Shown here piece after piece: positions 34,461 through 41,138 of a stretch of 41,138 bases of DNA (the first letter of the stretch is position 1; every line of letters starts with the position of its first letter). The notes under the pieces were generated by a model, which ran no database searches, was not told the origin of the DNA, and saw only the letters and a list, made by a program, of their open reading frames with translations. Location of the stretch: assembly GCA_049965775.1 (NCBI GenBank), contig JBMFVX010000006.1, forward strand, positions 1 through 41,138. The letters run 5' to 3'. Source of the stretch: JABEVB01 sp049965775 (GTDB taxonomy: Bacteria > Planctomycetota > Phycisphaerae > WQYP01). The position numbers and the translations under genes were made by a program.

Positions 34461-34990
34461 CTTGTGGTTGCTCCGACCGTAAAACTGGCTTCCATATTGG
34501 CGTGGCCGATGCCGCAGTATTCCAGGCATCGAGCCTCATAATGCCCTGGTTTGTGAAATACCACATACAGGTAGTTAGTGAAGTCAGGCATGGCCTGAAC
34601 TTGCGCCATCAAATGGCCTTGCGGATCGTAAACGCCGAAGTCGTGGTTCACGTCACGCGATGTCACCTCGAAAATAATGGGGGTATTCACCGGCAGGTGG
34701 CTTGGCATGATGAAGGCATATTGTTCGGCGATCACCGGTACTTTGCGCGCCGGAGCCATGGCCAACGAGCCCGATAAATAAGGGAAAAAAGGTATAGATA
34801 CTGCAAAGCAGGCCAACAGTGCTATCAGCAATCCCAGAAACCACCATCCCCGTATGTGATAGCCTCGATGCTGAACTTCGTGTTGGTCCTTGGGCTTCAG
34901 ACGAGTCGAGAGTGCGACCGCCAACATCAGCGTAGTCGCTATACCTCCGGAGGCTAAAAACAGGATCAATAGTTTGACGGCGCTGCTCAC
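34457..34990 (-). CDS. CuA-binding subunit II of the haem-copper reductase
   Basis: A 177-residue protein with two N-terminal membrane helices (VKLLILFLASGGIATTLMLA and WWFLGLLIALLACFAVSIPF) and a periplasmic cupredoxin domain. The CuA site is intact: His116 (RDVNHDFGVY), then CLEYCGIGHANM giving Cys155, Cys159, His163 and Met166. Electrons from cytochrome c would enter here. GTG 34990 has AGGAGG upstream and overlaps the stop of the NnrS-like gene (GTGA). An intact CuA together with a Tyr-less catalytic subunit is the combination expected of sNOR-type enzymes and not of cNOR or qNOR. Confidence 0.88.
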   Translation of the reverse strand: MSSAVKLLILFLASGGIATTLMLAVALSTRLKPKDQHEVQHRGYHIRGWWFLGLLIALLACFAVSIPFFPYLSGSLAMAPARKVPVIAEQYAFIMPSHLPVNTPIIFEVTSRDVNHDFGVYDPQGHLMAQVQAMPDFTNYLYVVFHKPGHYEARCLEYCGIGHANMEASFTVGATTR

Positions 34991-36183
34991 GTTAAACCTC
35001 CTTTTGACTGACCAGGCGGCAGGCGGTCGTTCCGGCGAATTGCAAATACAGTCTGGCTGAAGAACAAAATTATAGCAAAGGCACTAAGAAGTCCAGACCA
35101 GCGGCGCAGGGGCCAGTCGCTGCACAAGTCGCCGACGATTCGTCCCAGGACTGATATCTGCAGCGCCAGCAGATGGATGTAGAAGCGGCGGCTATAAACG
35201 ATCCGAACACCCAGTACTGCCGGAAAAATGATCGGTGCGTGGCCGAAAATCATTGCGAACACAAAACCCAGAAACAGCGCGTGCAGGGTGGCATCGTAGC
35301 TAGCGCCGTTCCCCAATGCCCACTGGGCGGCATGCTCGTCATGTATCAAAGGCAGAAAAGCCCCATAAGCGGCTGCCAAAATGCCGGCAACGCCGAGCCA
35401 CAAATAACCAGACAGCAGACAGACGGCCACAAAGCGTGTTAGTCCAGTGCCTGATACGGTCCGTCGCGCAACGTCATAGATTGCCAACCAAGTTGCCACT
35501 GCAACAAGCCCCAAGCCCGCGAGGCCCTCTCCCAGGCTAGGGTAAAAGCTCGTCACGGCTAGCCCCAGCAAAAAAAGCGTGGCTGCGGCAGCAAAGCCCA
35601 TACGCTTTGATGCCGACTGTGGTAACAAACGGCTGAGCTCCAGTCGCTCTCCGGCAATCGTCAACACCAAGAACCCTATCCACCAGAATACCAACCGTTC
35701 GATTGGCTGACCGACAAGCCAGAGCGCATTACCGACCGCCCATGCTGCGGCCCCGGTGGCCATCACCAGTGTGAACATCGCCGCCTGACGGCGTAAGATA
35801 AAATAAAAGTCCAGCAGCATCACCAAGCTTGCCAAGAGCATTAAAGCTATGGCCGGCATAGGTGGTGCGCCGGCGATCAGGAGGATGGCTCCCGCAGCAC
35901 TGGCTGCGGGGCCGATGTAACACCAGCGCCGGCCAAGTGCGACCGCTCGCTCCAGCCCCAGCAGGGTGCCCAAAAATCCCCCGACCATTATGCCGCCGTG
36001 TTCGATGATTGCGCCGGTCGGGGCGGGCCAAGCCCACCCCATCCTGGTCAACCCACCCCATAATCCCATGGCCAGCGCCAATATTGCGGCGACAAGCAAC
36101 GGAAAACGCCACGACGCAACAGCCCCCGACCGTGCATGCTCCCGGCCAATGGCGCTGGCCGATAGATCAATGTGCGTTCGCAT
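34987..36183 (-). CDS. NnrS-like multi-span membrane protein
   Basis: A 398-residue, about 12-span protein. Conserved-looking intramembrane His occur in GAIIEHGGIMVGGFLGTLLG and in DATLHALFLGFVFAMIFGHA, the latter recalling the H-rich core of NnrS, a haem- and copper-binding protein tied to NO stress and denitrification. FLVLTIAGERLELSRLLP is another distinctive motif. The match is by pattern only, so family membership is tentative. ATG 36183 overlaps the preceding cupin gene by 17 nt; its stop overlaps the subunit II start by 4 nt. Confidence 0.6.
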   Translation of the reverse strand: MRTHIDLSASAIGREHARSGAVASWRFPLLVAAILALAMGLWGGLTRMGWAWPAPTGAIIEHGGIMVGGFLGTLLGLERAVALGRRWCYIGPAASAAGAILLIAGAPPMPAIALMLLASLVMLLDFYFILRRQAAMFTLVMATGAAAWAVGNALWLVGQPIERLVFWWIGFLVLTIAGERLELSRLLPQSASKRMGFAAAATLFLLGLAVTSFYPSLGEGLAGLGLVAVATWLAIYDVARRTVSGTGLTRFVAVCLLSGYLWLGVAGILAAAYGAFLPLIHDEHAAQWALGNGASYDATLHALFLGFVFAMIFGHAPIIFPAVLGVRIVYSRRFYIHLLALQISVLGRIVGDLCSDWPLRRWSGLLSAFAIILFFSQTVFAIRRNDRLPPGQSKGGLT

Positions 36184-36544
36184 TACGCCACCGACCTTCC
36201 TTGAGCAGCCGCTGGACTTGCTCATGATCTTGCGACTTTGGCGGTGGGGCAACGAACGCCACAGCGGTTACGCGCGTGATCGCGATGACCCCTCGATGTT
36301 GGCCGGCGGGGCTGAAGAGCATATCGCCAGGGCCGCATTCTTGTTCCGATTGATTGTCAGCCAATCGCGCACGTCCCTCGAGGATGAGAAAGCATAAATC
36401 CACATCCGGCTGATGAACGGGAATAAATTGCCGCGCTTCCAGACAAACCAGCATGACTTTACAGTTATTGGTGGAGGCTAACCCGACAGTGTTGTACCGC
36501 TCGGCAGTAAATTGGGTGAGGTTAGCCAAGTTTTGAATGGGCAT
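36167..36544 (-). CDS. Single-domain cupin protein 2
   Basis: A 125-residue protein with a cupin barrel pattern: QFIPVHQPDVDLCFLILEGR (motif 1, one His) and CGPGDMLFSPAGQHRGVIAI (motif 2). It starts at ATG 36544 with GAGG 8 nt upstream; an upstream in-frame start at 36577 adds 11 residues. It is embedded in the NO-reductase operon between DUF2249 and the NnrS-like gene. Role unknown; it could sense or bind a small ligand or metal. Confidence 0.7.
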   Translation of the reverse strand: MPIQNLANLTQFTAERYNTVGLASTNNCKVMLVCLEARQFIPVHQPDVDLCFLILEGRARLADNQSEQECGPGDMLFSPAGQHRGVIAITRVTAVAFVAPPPKSQDHEQVQRLLKEGRWRNANAH

Positions 36545-36632
36545 CGTACTTACCTCGAAGATCGCAACCAACGGCAAATAATTGGGCGAGCTGACATCTC
36601 AAGGGCAAACTGTCAGCCCGCCCTCGGCGGAA

Positions 36633-36869
36633 TCATGCGGTTTTACTTATACATACCTTCCAAACTTCAGGGCCTTGTTCAAGATATTTCCAGGCGAAAA
36701 CGCCGGCGTGTTCCGCTTGGAATTGGTAATAAAGTGGTTTTGGGTCGTGGTCATTAATCAGATAAAAGTGTCCGCCGACGGCCAGTTTGTCAAAAGTCTG
36801 AAAGATTAACGGATGCCGGTTCCGTGGCGGAATAGTTCGAACATCAATGATGGTTACTTGTTCACTCAT
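36633..36869 (-). CDS. DUF2249 domain protein
   Basis: A 78-residue protein with the DUF2249 pattern: TIIDVRTIPPRNRHPLIFQT, FDKLAVGGHFYLINDHDPKP, LYYQF, and GVFAWKYLEQGPEVWKVCIS. DUF2249 has a TusA/SirA-like fold and often neighbours hemerythrin, NO reductase and nitrite reduction genes. Its precise role is unknown. ATG 36869 has AGGAG 8 nt upstream. It follows the Fe-S assembly fusion gene after 71 bp. Confidence 0.88.
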   Translation of the reverse strand: MSEQVTIIDVRTIPPRNRHPLIFQTFDKLAVGGHFYLINDHDPKPLYYQFQAEHAGVFAWKYLEQGPEVWKVCISKTA

Positions 36870-36940
36870 GTGGGTGCTCCTGAAAAGAGGCGTTCACATT
36901 CACCGGGGCATCGTGCCTCGTTGGATGACCCGGTTTACTT

Positions 36941-37564
36941 TTAGCGCCAACCCATTTGTCGGCGGCCTTCCTGCGAAATCATCTCGGGTGTCCAGGGTGG
37001 ATCCCACACGACTTCGACTTCAATGTGGTCAATTCCATTGCCGTTCTGCTGCAGTTGCGATTTGGCCTCGGAAACAATCATTTCAGTCATGGGGCAGGCG
37101 GGCGTAGTCATTGTCATGGTAACCGCCAGATCGTGACCGTCCATTTGGGTGTCGTAAATCAATCCTAAGTCCACGATGTTAATCCCGACTTCCGGGTCTA
37201 TTACCTGGCTTAACGCCCGGCGGATCCAATCGGCCGCAAATGGATTTGTGCCCAGCTTTTGAGCCGCCGATTTTGTGATCGTGAAGCCAGCGGCATCGGG
37301 CTCGCTGCTGTAACCAAGCGTAATGGCGCCCAAATAGCGCCGGCTGGTTGAGCCGCACCGAATCTCAATATCCTCACAGCGGCTGATTTCACCCAAAGCG
37401 GCATCTGCAGTATCGCGTGTTTCAAATTCGATGCTGCAGCGCTGCTTCGGCGGGGCGGCTTTGTGATACTTTATCCGCAGGCATGTATCCGCAGGCGCCA
37501 GGCCTCGTTTGCGCATTTCGGTGAGCAATTGAGCGGCAGCTTTTTGAGTGATGGTGATAGCCAT
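36941..37564 (-). CDS. Fe-S assembly protein: degenerate IscA-like domain fused to MIP18 (DUF59)
   Basis: The 207-residue protein has an IscA/HesB-like N-terminal half (ITITQKAAAQLLTEMRKRGL, CLRIKYHKAAPPKQRCSIEF, SRRYLGAITLGYSSEPDAAG) that lacks the C-terminal CGC pair of true A-type carriers. A complete MIP18/DUF59 domain follows (IDPEVGINIVDLGLIYDTQM, TMTTPACPMTEM, VEVVWDPPWTPEMISQEGRR), as in SufT and PaaD. It may help mature or repair Fe-S proteins, which NO damages. ATG 37564 is preferred over an upstream start at 37606. It is the first gene after a strong promoter and may head the NO-reductase operon. Confidence 0.82.
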   Translation of the reverse strand: MAITITQKAAAQLLTEMRKRGLAPADTCLRIKYHKAAPPKQRCSIEFETRDTADAALGEISRCEDIEIRCGSTSRRYLGAITLGYSSEPDAAGFTITKSAAQKLGTNPFAADWIRRALSQVIDPEVGINIVDLGLIYDTQMDGHDLAVTMTMTTPACPMTEMIVSEAKSQLQQNGNGIDHIEVEVVWDPPWTPEMISQEGRRQMGWR

Positions 37565-37659
37565 GTCGTGTTCCAATTGATCAGGCCGGCTTCTCTTGCA
37601 TACCATGACGGGGGCAACTACCCATGCCGACCCGCCGCCACAGCGGTTATCTAGATGTT

Positions 37660-37687
37660 ATTATCCAGATATTGTCTAATATGTCAA
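37660..37687 (-). promoter_or_regulatory. Strong promoter heading the NO-reductase block
   Basis: On the minus strand TTGACA (37687-37682), 16 bp, GATAAT (37665-37660). The -35 is perfect. Nearby on the plus strand the motif TATCTAGAT (37648-37656) recurs as TATCCAGAT (37662-37670) with 14-bp spacing, a possible regulator site overlapping the -10. The leader to ATG 37564 would be about 90 nt. Confidence 0.6.
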
Positions 37688-37784
37688 GCCCGCAGGATTT
37701 AATTGTAAAAACCATGCGAGGTATGCGGTGTAATTGCGAATATTAACGCTGTTTTCTGGCAGCGGCCCCAATCCACTACAGAGC

Positions 37785-38135
37785 TTAACCAGCCGCCTGG
37801 CCCTTGGCCCCATCGGTGATGGCGTCCAAGGCTATGATCGAGTGGGCATAAGCAGCCCCGGCCCTCATCTCAGCGGCCACCCAAATCGCTTCCATCATTT
37901 CTTCGCGGGTGGCCCCTTCTTTGGCGGCTTGTTTAGAATGTCCGGCAATACAATAAGGACATTGAGTCACATGCGCGACCGCTACTGCAATAAGCTGTTT
38001 GGTTTTTGAATCCAATGCACCCGGAGCAAACACGGCTTTGCTGAAGTTGTGAAACGCCTCAAATTGTGCCGGTACCGTTTCCCGCCGCTGGCGGGCCAAT
38101 TCCGGTGTAACCGATGGATAAATGCTTTCACTCAT
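37785..38135 (-). CDS. Carboxymuconolactone decarboxylase/AhpD-like protein
   Basis: A 116-residue protein of the AhpD-like fold with the redox motif in VTQCPYCIAGHSKQAAKEGA (CxxC followed by H). AhpD-type members are thiol peroxidases or reductases; here a thiol-redox role in oxidative or nitrosative stress is plausible. ATG 38135 has AAGGAG upstream. The mRNA leader contains a nested hairpin (38162-38211), and a -10 TATAAT lies at 38226-38221. It is divergent from the cupin/DUF488 pair. Confidence 0.88.
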   Translation of the reverse strand: MSESIYPSVTPELARQRRETVPAQFEAFHNFSKAVFAPGALDSKTKQLIAVAVAHVTQCPYCIAGHSKQAAKEGATREEMMEAIWVAAEMRAGAAYAHSIIALDAITDGAKGQAAG

Positions 38136-38161
38136 GATGGATACTCCTTAAACGGCACTTT

Positions 38162-38211
38162 GTGTGCATGACGGCATCGAAGGTGGTGTCGTTTCGATGT
38201 CCTCTGCACAC
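38162..38211 (-). promoter_or_regulatory. Nested stem-loop in the 5' leader of the AhpD-like gene
   Basis: Outer arms GTGTGCA (38162-38168) and TGCACAC (38205-38211) enclose inner arms CATCGAA (38175-38181) and TTCGATG (38193-38199), with internal loops of 5-6 nt and an 11-nt apex. With the -10 TATAAT at 38226-38221 (minus strand), transcription would begin near 38213, so the hairpin would form the very 5' end of the mRNA. Confidence 0.6.
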
Positions 38212-38328
38212 CCAAAAATAATTATAGACGCCATCTGCCCCAGAAGACCAATCTCAATCATGCAGTATAAAAAGCGTGACGGATTTGTATGCCGCCGCTA
38301 AAATAACTATCCATGCAGGAGATCTCAG

Positions 38329-38676
38329 ATGGAAACACCACTGGCGTGCAATAATCAAAGTGCTTGGCCGGATGGGGCAACCAAGGTCGCCGAGTTGATA
38401 GCGCCTCAAGCGGGAGCTGTGGTCAGCCGGGTTTTATTAAAACGTAAGGGCGGGAATGTAACCCTCTTTGCTTTTGATGTCGGGCAGGAGCTTAGTGAGC
38501 ATACCGCTCCGTTTGATGCGCTTGTTCAAGTGCTGGAGGGTGAAGCCAAAATCACCATTGCCGGAAATCCTATAATGGTTCGAGCCGGCGAAGTGCTGCT
38601 CCTGCCGGCGGGTAAACCGCATTCGGTTTACGCGCAGATGGAATTACGAATGTTGCTGACAATGGTACGGGAATAG
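38329..38676 (+). CDS. Single-domain cupin protein 3
   Basis: A 115-residue cupin with VGQELSEHTAPFDALVQVLE (motif 1) and VRAGEVLLLPAGKPHSVYAQ (motif 2). ATG 38329 has GGAGA upstream. It is followed after 6 bp by the DUF488 gene. It resembles the small cupins seen near NO and oxidative-stress genes; metal and ligand are unknown. Confidence 0.8.
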   Translation: METPLACNNQSAWPDGATKVAELIAPQAGAVVSRVLLKRKGGNVTLFAFDVGQELSEHTAPFDALVQVLEGEAKITIAGNPIMVRAGEVLLLPAGKPHSVYAQMELRMLLTMVRE

Positions 38677-38682
38677 CACATC

Positions 38683-39042
38683 ATGGCCGTCATTCAAATT
38701 AAGCGGGTGTATGAGAAACCGTTACCAGATGATGGATTACGTATTCTGGTGGAAAGGCTCTGGCCGCGTGGTATCACCAAGGCCAGAGCGAAAATTGACG
38801 TATGGCTTAAAGATGCGGCGCCGAGTACGGAACTGCGAAAGTGGTTTAGCCACGACCCGGCAAAATGGGAGCAATTCAAAACACGCTATTGGGATGAGCT
38901 GCGAAAGAATCAGTTGGCAGTGCAAACCATTCGGGAGTATGCGAAGAAGGGCGCTGTTACATTGGTTTATGCCGCGCGGGATGAAATACACAATGGAGCC
39001 TTGGCTCTGCGAGAGTTCCTGACAATAGCCCCCAAAAAGTAG
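38683..39042 (+). CDS. DUF488 family protein (YeaO-like)
   Basis: A 119-residue protein with the clear DUF488 signature: IKRVYEKPLPDDGLRILVER, LWPRGITKARAKIDVWLKDA, APSTELRKWFSHDPAKWEQF and VTLVYAARDEIHNGALALRE. Its biochemical role is unknown. It is probably translated with the cupin just upstream. Confidence 0.9.
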   Translation: MAVIQIKRVYEKPLPDDGLRILVERLWPRGITKARAKIDVWLKDAAPSTELRKWFSHDPAKWEQFKTRYWDELRKNQLAVQTIREYAKKGAVTLVYAARDEIHNGALALREFLTIAPKK

Positions 39043-39067
39043 TGTGCTGCGGTTCGCATGTCCCGCA

Positions 39068-40423
39068 TTAGTGGGTCGCCGATGATGGAGTACTCACTGC
39101 AGTTGGATTGGAGGATGCAGTAATGATTGGGTTGGCTGCGGTTGGGTCTCCATCTGCATTCACCACTAATTTCACCACGTCGTTATGAAAAAATAATGAC
39201 ACAGTCCAGTCAATGATAATCCGCAGACGGCGCGACCACCGGGGCATTTGCATCAGATAATAACTTCGCCAGATCCACCAAGCCAGAAATCCGCGCACCT
39301 GCACCTTCATAACGCGACCGACGCCGGCATAGTGTCCAAGTGCCGCCAACGCACCGAGCGTCTGGTATCTAAATGGTTCCGGTGTTTGACCGCACACGCT
39401 TCGGCAAATATTTCGTGCCAGGGTCCTGGCCTCACGCAACGCATGTTGTGCCAGTTGTGGATAAGCTTTCCCGCCGCCCGCCGGAATCCACGCACAGTCG
39501 CCGATCGCCCAAATCTCCGGCCGAGTCGGGCAGCGCATGGTCTCGTCCACCGCCAGTCGGCCATGATTTTTGGGCAGGTCCAGCGATGCGAGCAGCGGAT
39601 GAGCCGCTACGCCGGCGCACAGCAAGACAATGGATGCTGGAATGCAGGCTCCGTCAGAAAAAAATACGCTGTCCGCCGTTATTTTCGTAACGGGCATGCT
39701 TGTTCGAATGTCTACGCCGCGGCGCTGCAGCAGCGAGCGGGCAAAGTTAGATAACTCGCCGGATAGCTCTCGGAGAAAAACCGGGCCCGCTTCGCATAGG
39801 ATAATCCGAATATCATCACTTGATACCTTTTGATAGGTGCGGCAGATATTGCGCAAAAACTCAGTCAATTCGCCTACAAGTTCGACCCCCACCAGGCCTG
39901 CGCCGATCACAACCATCGTCAACAAATACCGCCTGCGCTGTGCATCAGTCTCCACATTGGCTTGCTCCAATACATCAATGACCTTGTTCCTTAACCCAAT
40001 GGCGTCTGAGAGCGTTTTGAAGGCCATGGCATGCTCTGAACCGGGAATGATTGCACGATTCGTCACACCGCCAACGGCCAGCACAAGTTGGTCATATTGT
40101 TCGTTGTAGGCATGCCCGTCAGGCTGGTGGAGTGCGCGCACAACCCGCTCCTGGGTGTCAATCTTGTATACATCCGCAACAATAAAGCGGGTTTGCCGCA
40201 GTAACGGCCGGATGGGGCAAACCGTATGGCGTGGTTCCAAGATTCCAGAACCTGCTTCAAAAAGCAGGGGCGTAATCAGAAGATAATTGTCTCGACTGAT
40301 GAGAGTGACGTTCATGTCTTGGGCTGCTGGCCGTAGTTTCTCCAGGGCCAAAGCGGTGTATACGCCTCCAAACCCGCCGCCGACGATAATAATGCGTGCC
40401 TTTCCATGTTTTTGAGTCTTCAC
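39068..40423 (-). CDS. ndh: Type II NADH dehydrogenase (NDH-2)
   Basis: NDH-2 passes electrons from NADH to quinone without pumping protons. The 451-residue protein has an FAD Rossmann motif at the start (IIIVGGGFGGVYTALALEKL), the flavin region LISRDNYLLITPLLFEAGSG, an NADH Rossmann motif (MVVIGAGLVGVELVGELTEF), the FAD-contact IWAIGDCAWIPA, and a C-terminal membrane-anchoring amphipathic part (VRGFLAWWIWRSYYLMQMPR). The start is GTG 40423 with GGAGG 7 nt upstream. Its promoter carries palindromes. It may feed the quinone pool used by the neighbouring reductase. Confidence 0.92.
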   Translation of the reverse strand: MKTQKHGKARIIIVGGGFGGVYTALALEKLRPAAQDMNVTLISRDNYLLITPLLFEAGSGILEPRHTVCPIRPLLRQTRFIVADVYKIDTQERVVRALHQPDGHAYNEQYDQLVLAVGGVTNRAIIPGSEHAMAFKTLSDAIGLRNKVIDVLEQANVETDAQRRRYLLTMVVIGAGLVGVELVGELTEFLRNICRTYQKVSSDDIRIILCEAGPVFLRELSGELSNFARSLLQRRGVDIRTSMPVTKITADSVFFSDGACIPASIVLLCAGVAAHPLLASLDLPKNHGRLAVDETMRCPTRPEIWAIGDCAWIPAGGGKAYPQLAQHALREARTLARNICRSVCGQTPEPFRYQTLGALAALGHYAGVGRVMKVQVRGFLAWWIWRSYYLMQMPRWSRRLRIIIDWTVSLFFHNDVVKLVVNADGDPTAANPIITASSNPTAVSTPSSATH

Positions 40424-40443
40424 GATGGGGCCTCCGGTTCACA

Positions 40444-40491
40444 TTTGCGGTGCAAATTTGCAGTATATACTGCCAAGACAGCATGGGGCAA
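40444..40491 (-). promoter_or_regulatory. ndh promoter with overlapping palindromes
   Basis: Minus strand: TTGCCC (40491-40486), 18 bp, TATACT (40467-40462). The -10 sits inside the perfect 14-bp palindrome GCAGTATATACTGC (40460-40473). This overlaps the 10-bp palindrome GCAAATTTGC (40452-40461) and adjoins TTTGC-ggt-GCAAA (40444-40456). The layout suggests one or more repressor sites. Confidence 0.6.
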
Positions 40492-40668
40492 AGTTTTGGT
40501 GTGCGATATCAAACGTCATGGTCGGTAACGGGTTGCAACCCGGCTATCCAAAAACGTATAATTAGACCAGAATATCCGGTATGTGCGGGTGTACCACAGG
40601 AAACCGGCCTGCGTGCAATGTCTACGCGTGGAGATACTATTAAAAGTTGTGGACGAAAGAAAACAGGC

Positions 40669-40717
40669 GGCGTAACCTAAATATGAAATTTCAACGTTAC
40701 CTTTTTAGGAGTACGCC
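40669..40717. repeat. Imperfect inverted repeat before the IS256 transposase
   Basis: GGCGTAACCTAAA (40669-40681) pairs with TTTAGGAGTACGCC (40704-40717), with a small bulge. It may be part of the IS end or a leader hairpin that hides the AGGAG ribosome site (40707-40711). Confidence 0.4.
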
Positions 40718-40720
40718 ACC

Positions 40721-41138
40721 ATGCAGAAGATTATGACCGAATCTTTCAAAATGCCAAGCCCGTTTGCAACCGATTTCCTTACGGGCATCATTCACCAGCA
40801 TGCGCAGCGACTACTGGTTCATGCAGTAAGACTGGAAACTGATCAATGGCTTGCAGAACGGTGCGATCTTCGTGATTCTCAGGGCCATCGCCTGGTTGTA
40901 GGCAACGGATATTTGCCGCAGCGGAACGTACTTACCGGCGTCGGCCCGGTGGCCATCCGGCAGCCGCGTATCGAAGATCGGCGGCCTGTTGCACAGCGTG
41001 AAAAGCTCCAGCGTAACATTCTGCCGCCGTATCTACGTCGCACACATAGCATTAATGAGGCTGTCTTGGTTCAGCCGGAATTGGACAATCAGTACCGACG
41101 CCTAAGGTACTGTCGGGTTCGGACGGGTGCGTTTTTTT
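40721..41138 (+). pseudogene. IS256-family (mutator-type) transposase, partial at window end
   Basis: ATG 40721 has AGGAG 9 nt upstream. The frame gives FATDFLTGIIHQHAQRLLVH, then RLVVGNGYLPQRNVLTGVGP, VAIRQPRIEDRR and LQRNILPPYLRRTHSI, the conserved N-terminal region of IS256 transposases. After RRTHSI the usual LYLKGIST..FP.VLS..LG is not in frame. Fragments TISTDA and PTPKVLSG appear in the other two frames, so one or two frameshifts are likely near 41060-41110, real or from low quality at a contig end. The catalytic DDE part lies beyond the window. Confidence 0.8.

Overview
The window looks like a chromosomal segment, probably a metagenome contig, of a planctomycete, most likely of the Phycisphaerae type. 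Evidence: GC-rich housekeeping genes scattered singly rather than in classical operons; proteins of families common in that phylum (tandem DUF4159 domains, a DUF6677-like membrane protein, an ECF sigma factor with a non-zinc anti-sigma partner, a [2Fe-2S]-type IlvD); and intergenic regions full of short repeats of the kinds 'CCGCAGAT..CGCAGA' and 'ACCGCGAAG'. The lineage is an inference. No tRNA, rRNA or CRISPR array was seen.

Layout. 1-800: no convincing gene. 798-4411: uvrC (-), a NUDIX hydrolase (+), a site-2 protease homologue (+). 4412-5317: repeat-rich spacer with a 165-bp hairpin element and one copy of a MITE-like element whose second copy lies at 9805-9982. 5318-8267: two overlapping radical SAM/SPASM genes (an AhbC/NirJ-type haem deacetylase and a TIGR04053-type relative of AhbD/PqqE) with a divergent FMN-binding gene, read from back-to-back promoters. 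8332-9622: an AAA/DUF4143 ATPase behind a regular array of five half-sites spaced exactly 11 bp. 10188-20880: biosynthesis and catabolism (leuB, dapF, DUF4159 protein, ilvD, uronate-isomerase-like protein, D-2-hydroxyacid dehydrogenase, Ldh2-family oxidoreductase, two small membrane proteins). 20922-25533: anti-sigma, ECF sigma, lipoprotein, RNase R. 25534-31602: repeat spacer, GT87-type membrane protein, a dead IS630 transposase, a glycerophosphodiesterase, rho, a second dead IS630 transposase abutting a severed GH92 mannosidase tail.

31603-40423 is the most interesting part: a compact block that looks like a nitric-oxide reduction and nitrosative-stress island. On the minus strand run an IscA-like/MIP18 fusion, DUF2249, cupin, NnrS-like membrane protein, CuA-bearing subunit II, haem-copper catalytic subunit, membrane-anchored cytochrome c, and a second cupin. 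Several neighbours overlap by 4 bp. A carboxymuconolactone-decarboxylase-like protein, a third cupin with a DUF488 protein, and a type II NADH dehydrogenase flank it. The catalytic subunit keeps all haem and CuB histidines but has Asn where oxygen reductases have the cross-linked Tyr, which fits a CuA-type NO reductase (sNOR-like) better than a terminal oxidase. The window ends in a truncated IS256-family transposase.

How the genes may fit together (inference): NDH-2 feeds the quinone pool; electrons reach the reductase through cytochrome c and CuA; the NnrS-like, DUF2249, Fe-S maturation and cupin proteins would handle NO damage. The radical SAM pair could supply haem for such enzymes, but the sequence gives no direct link.
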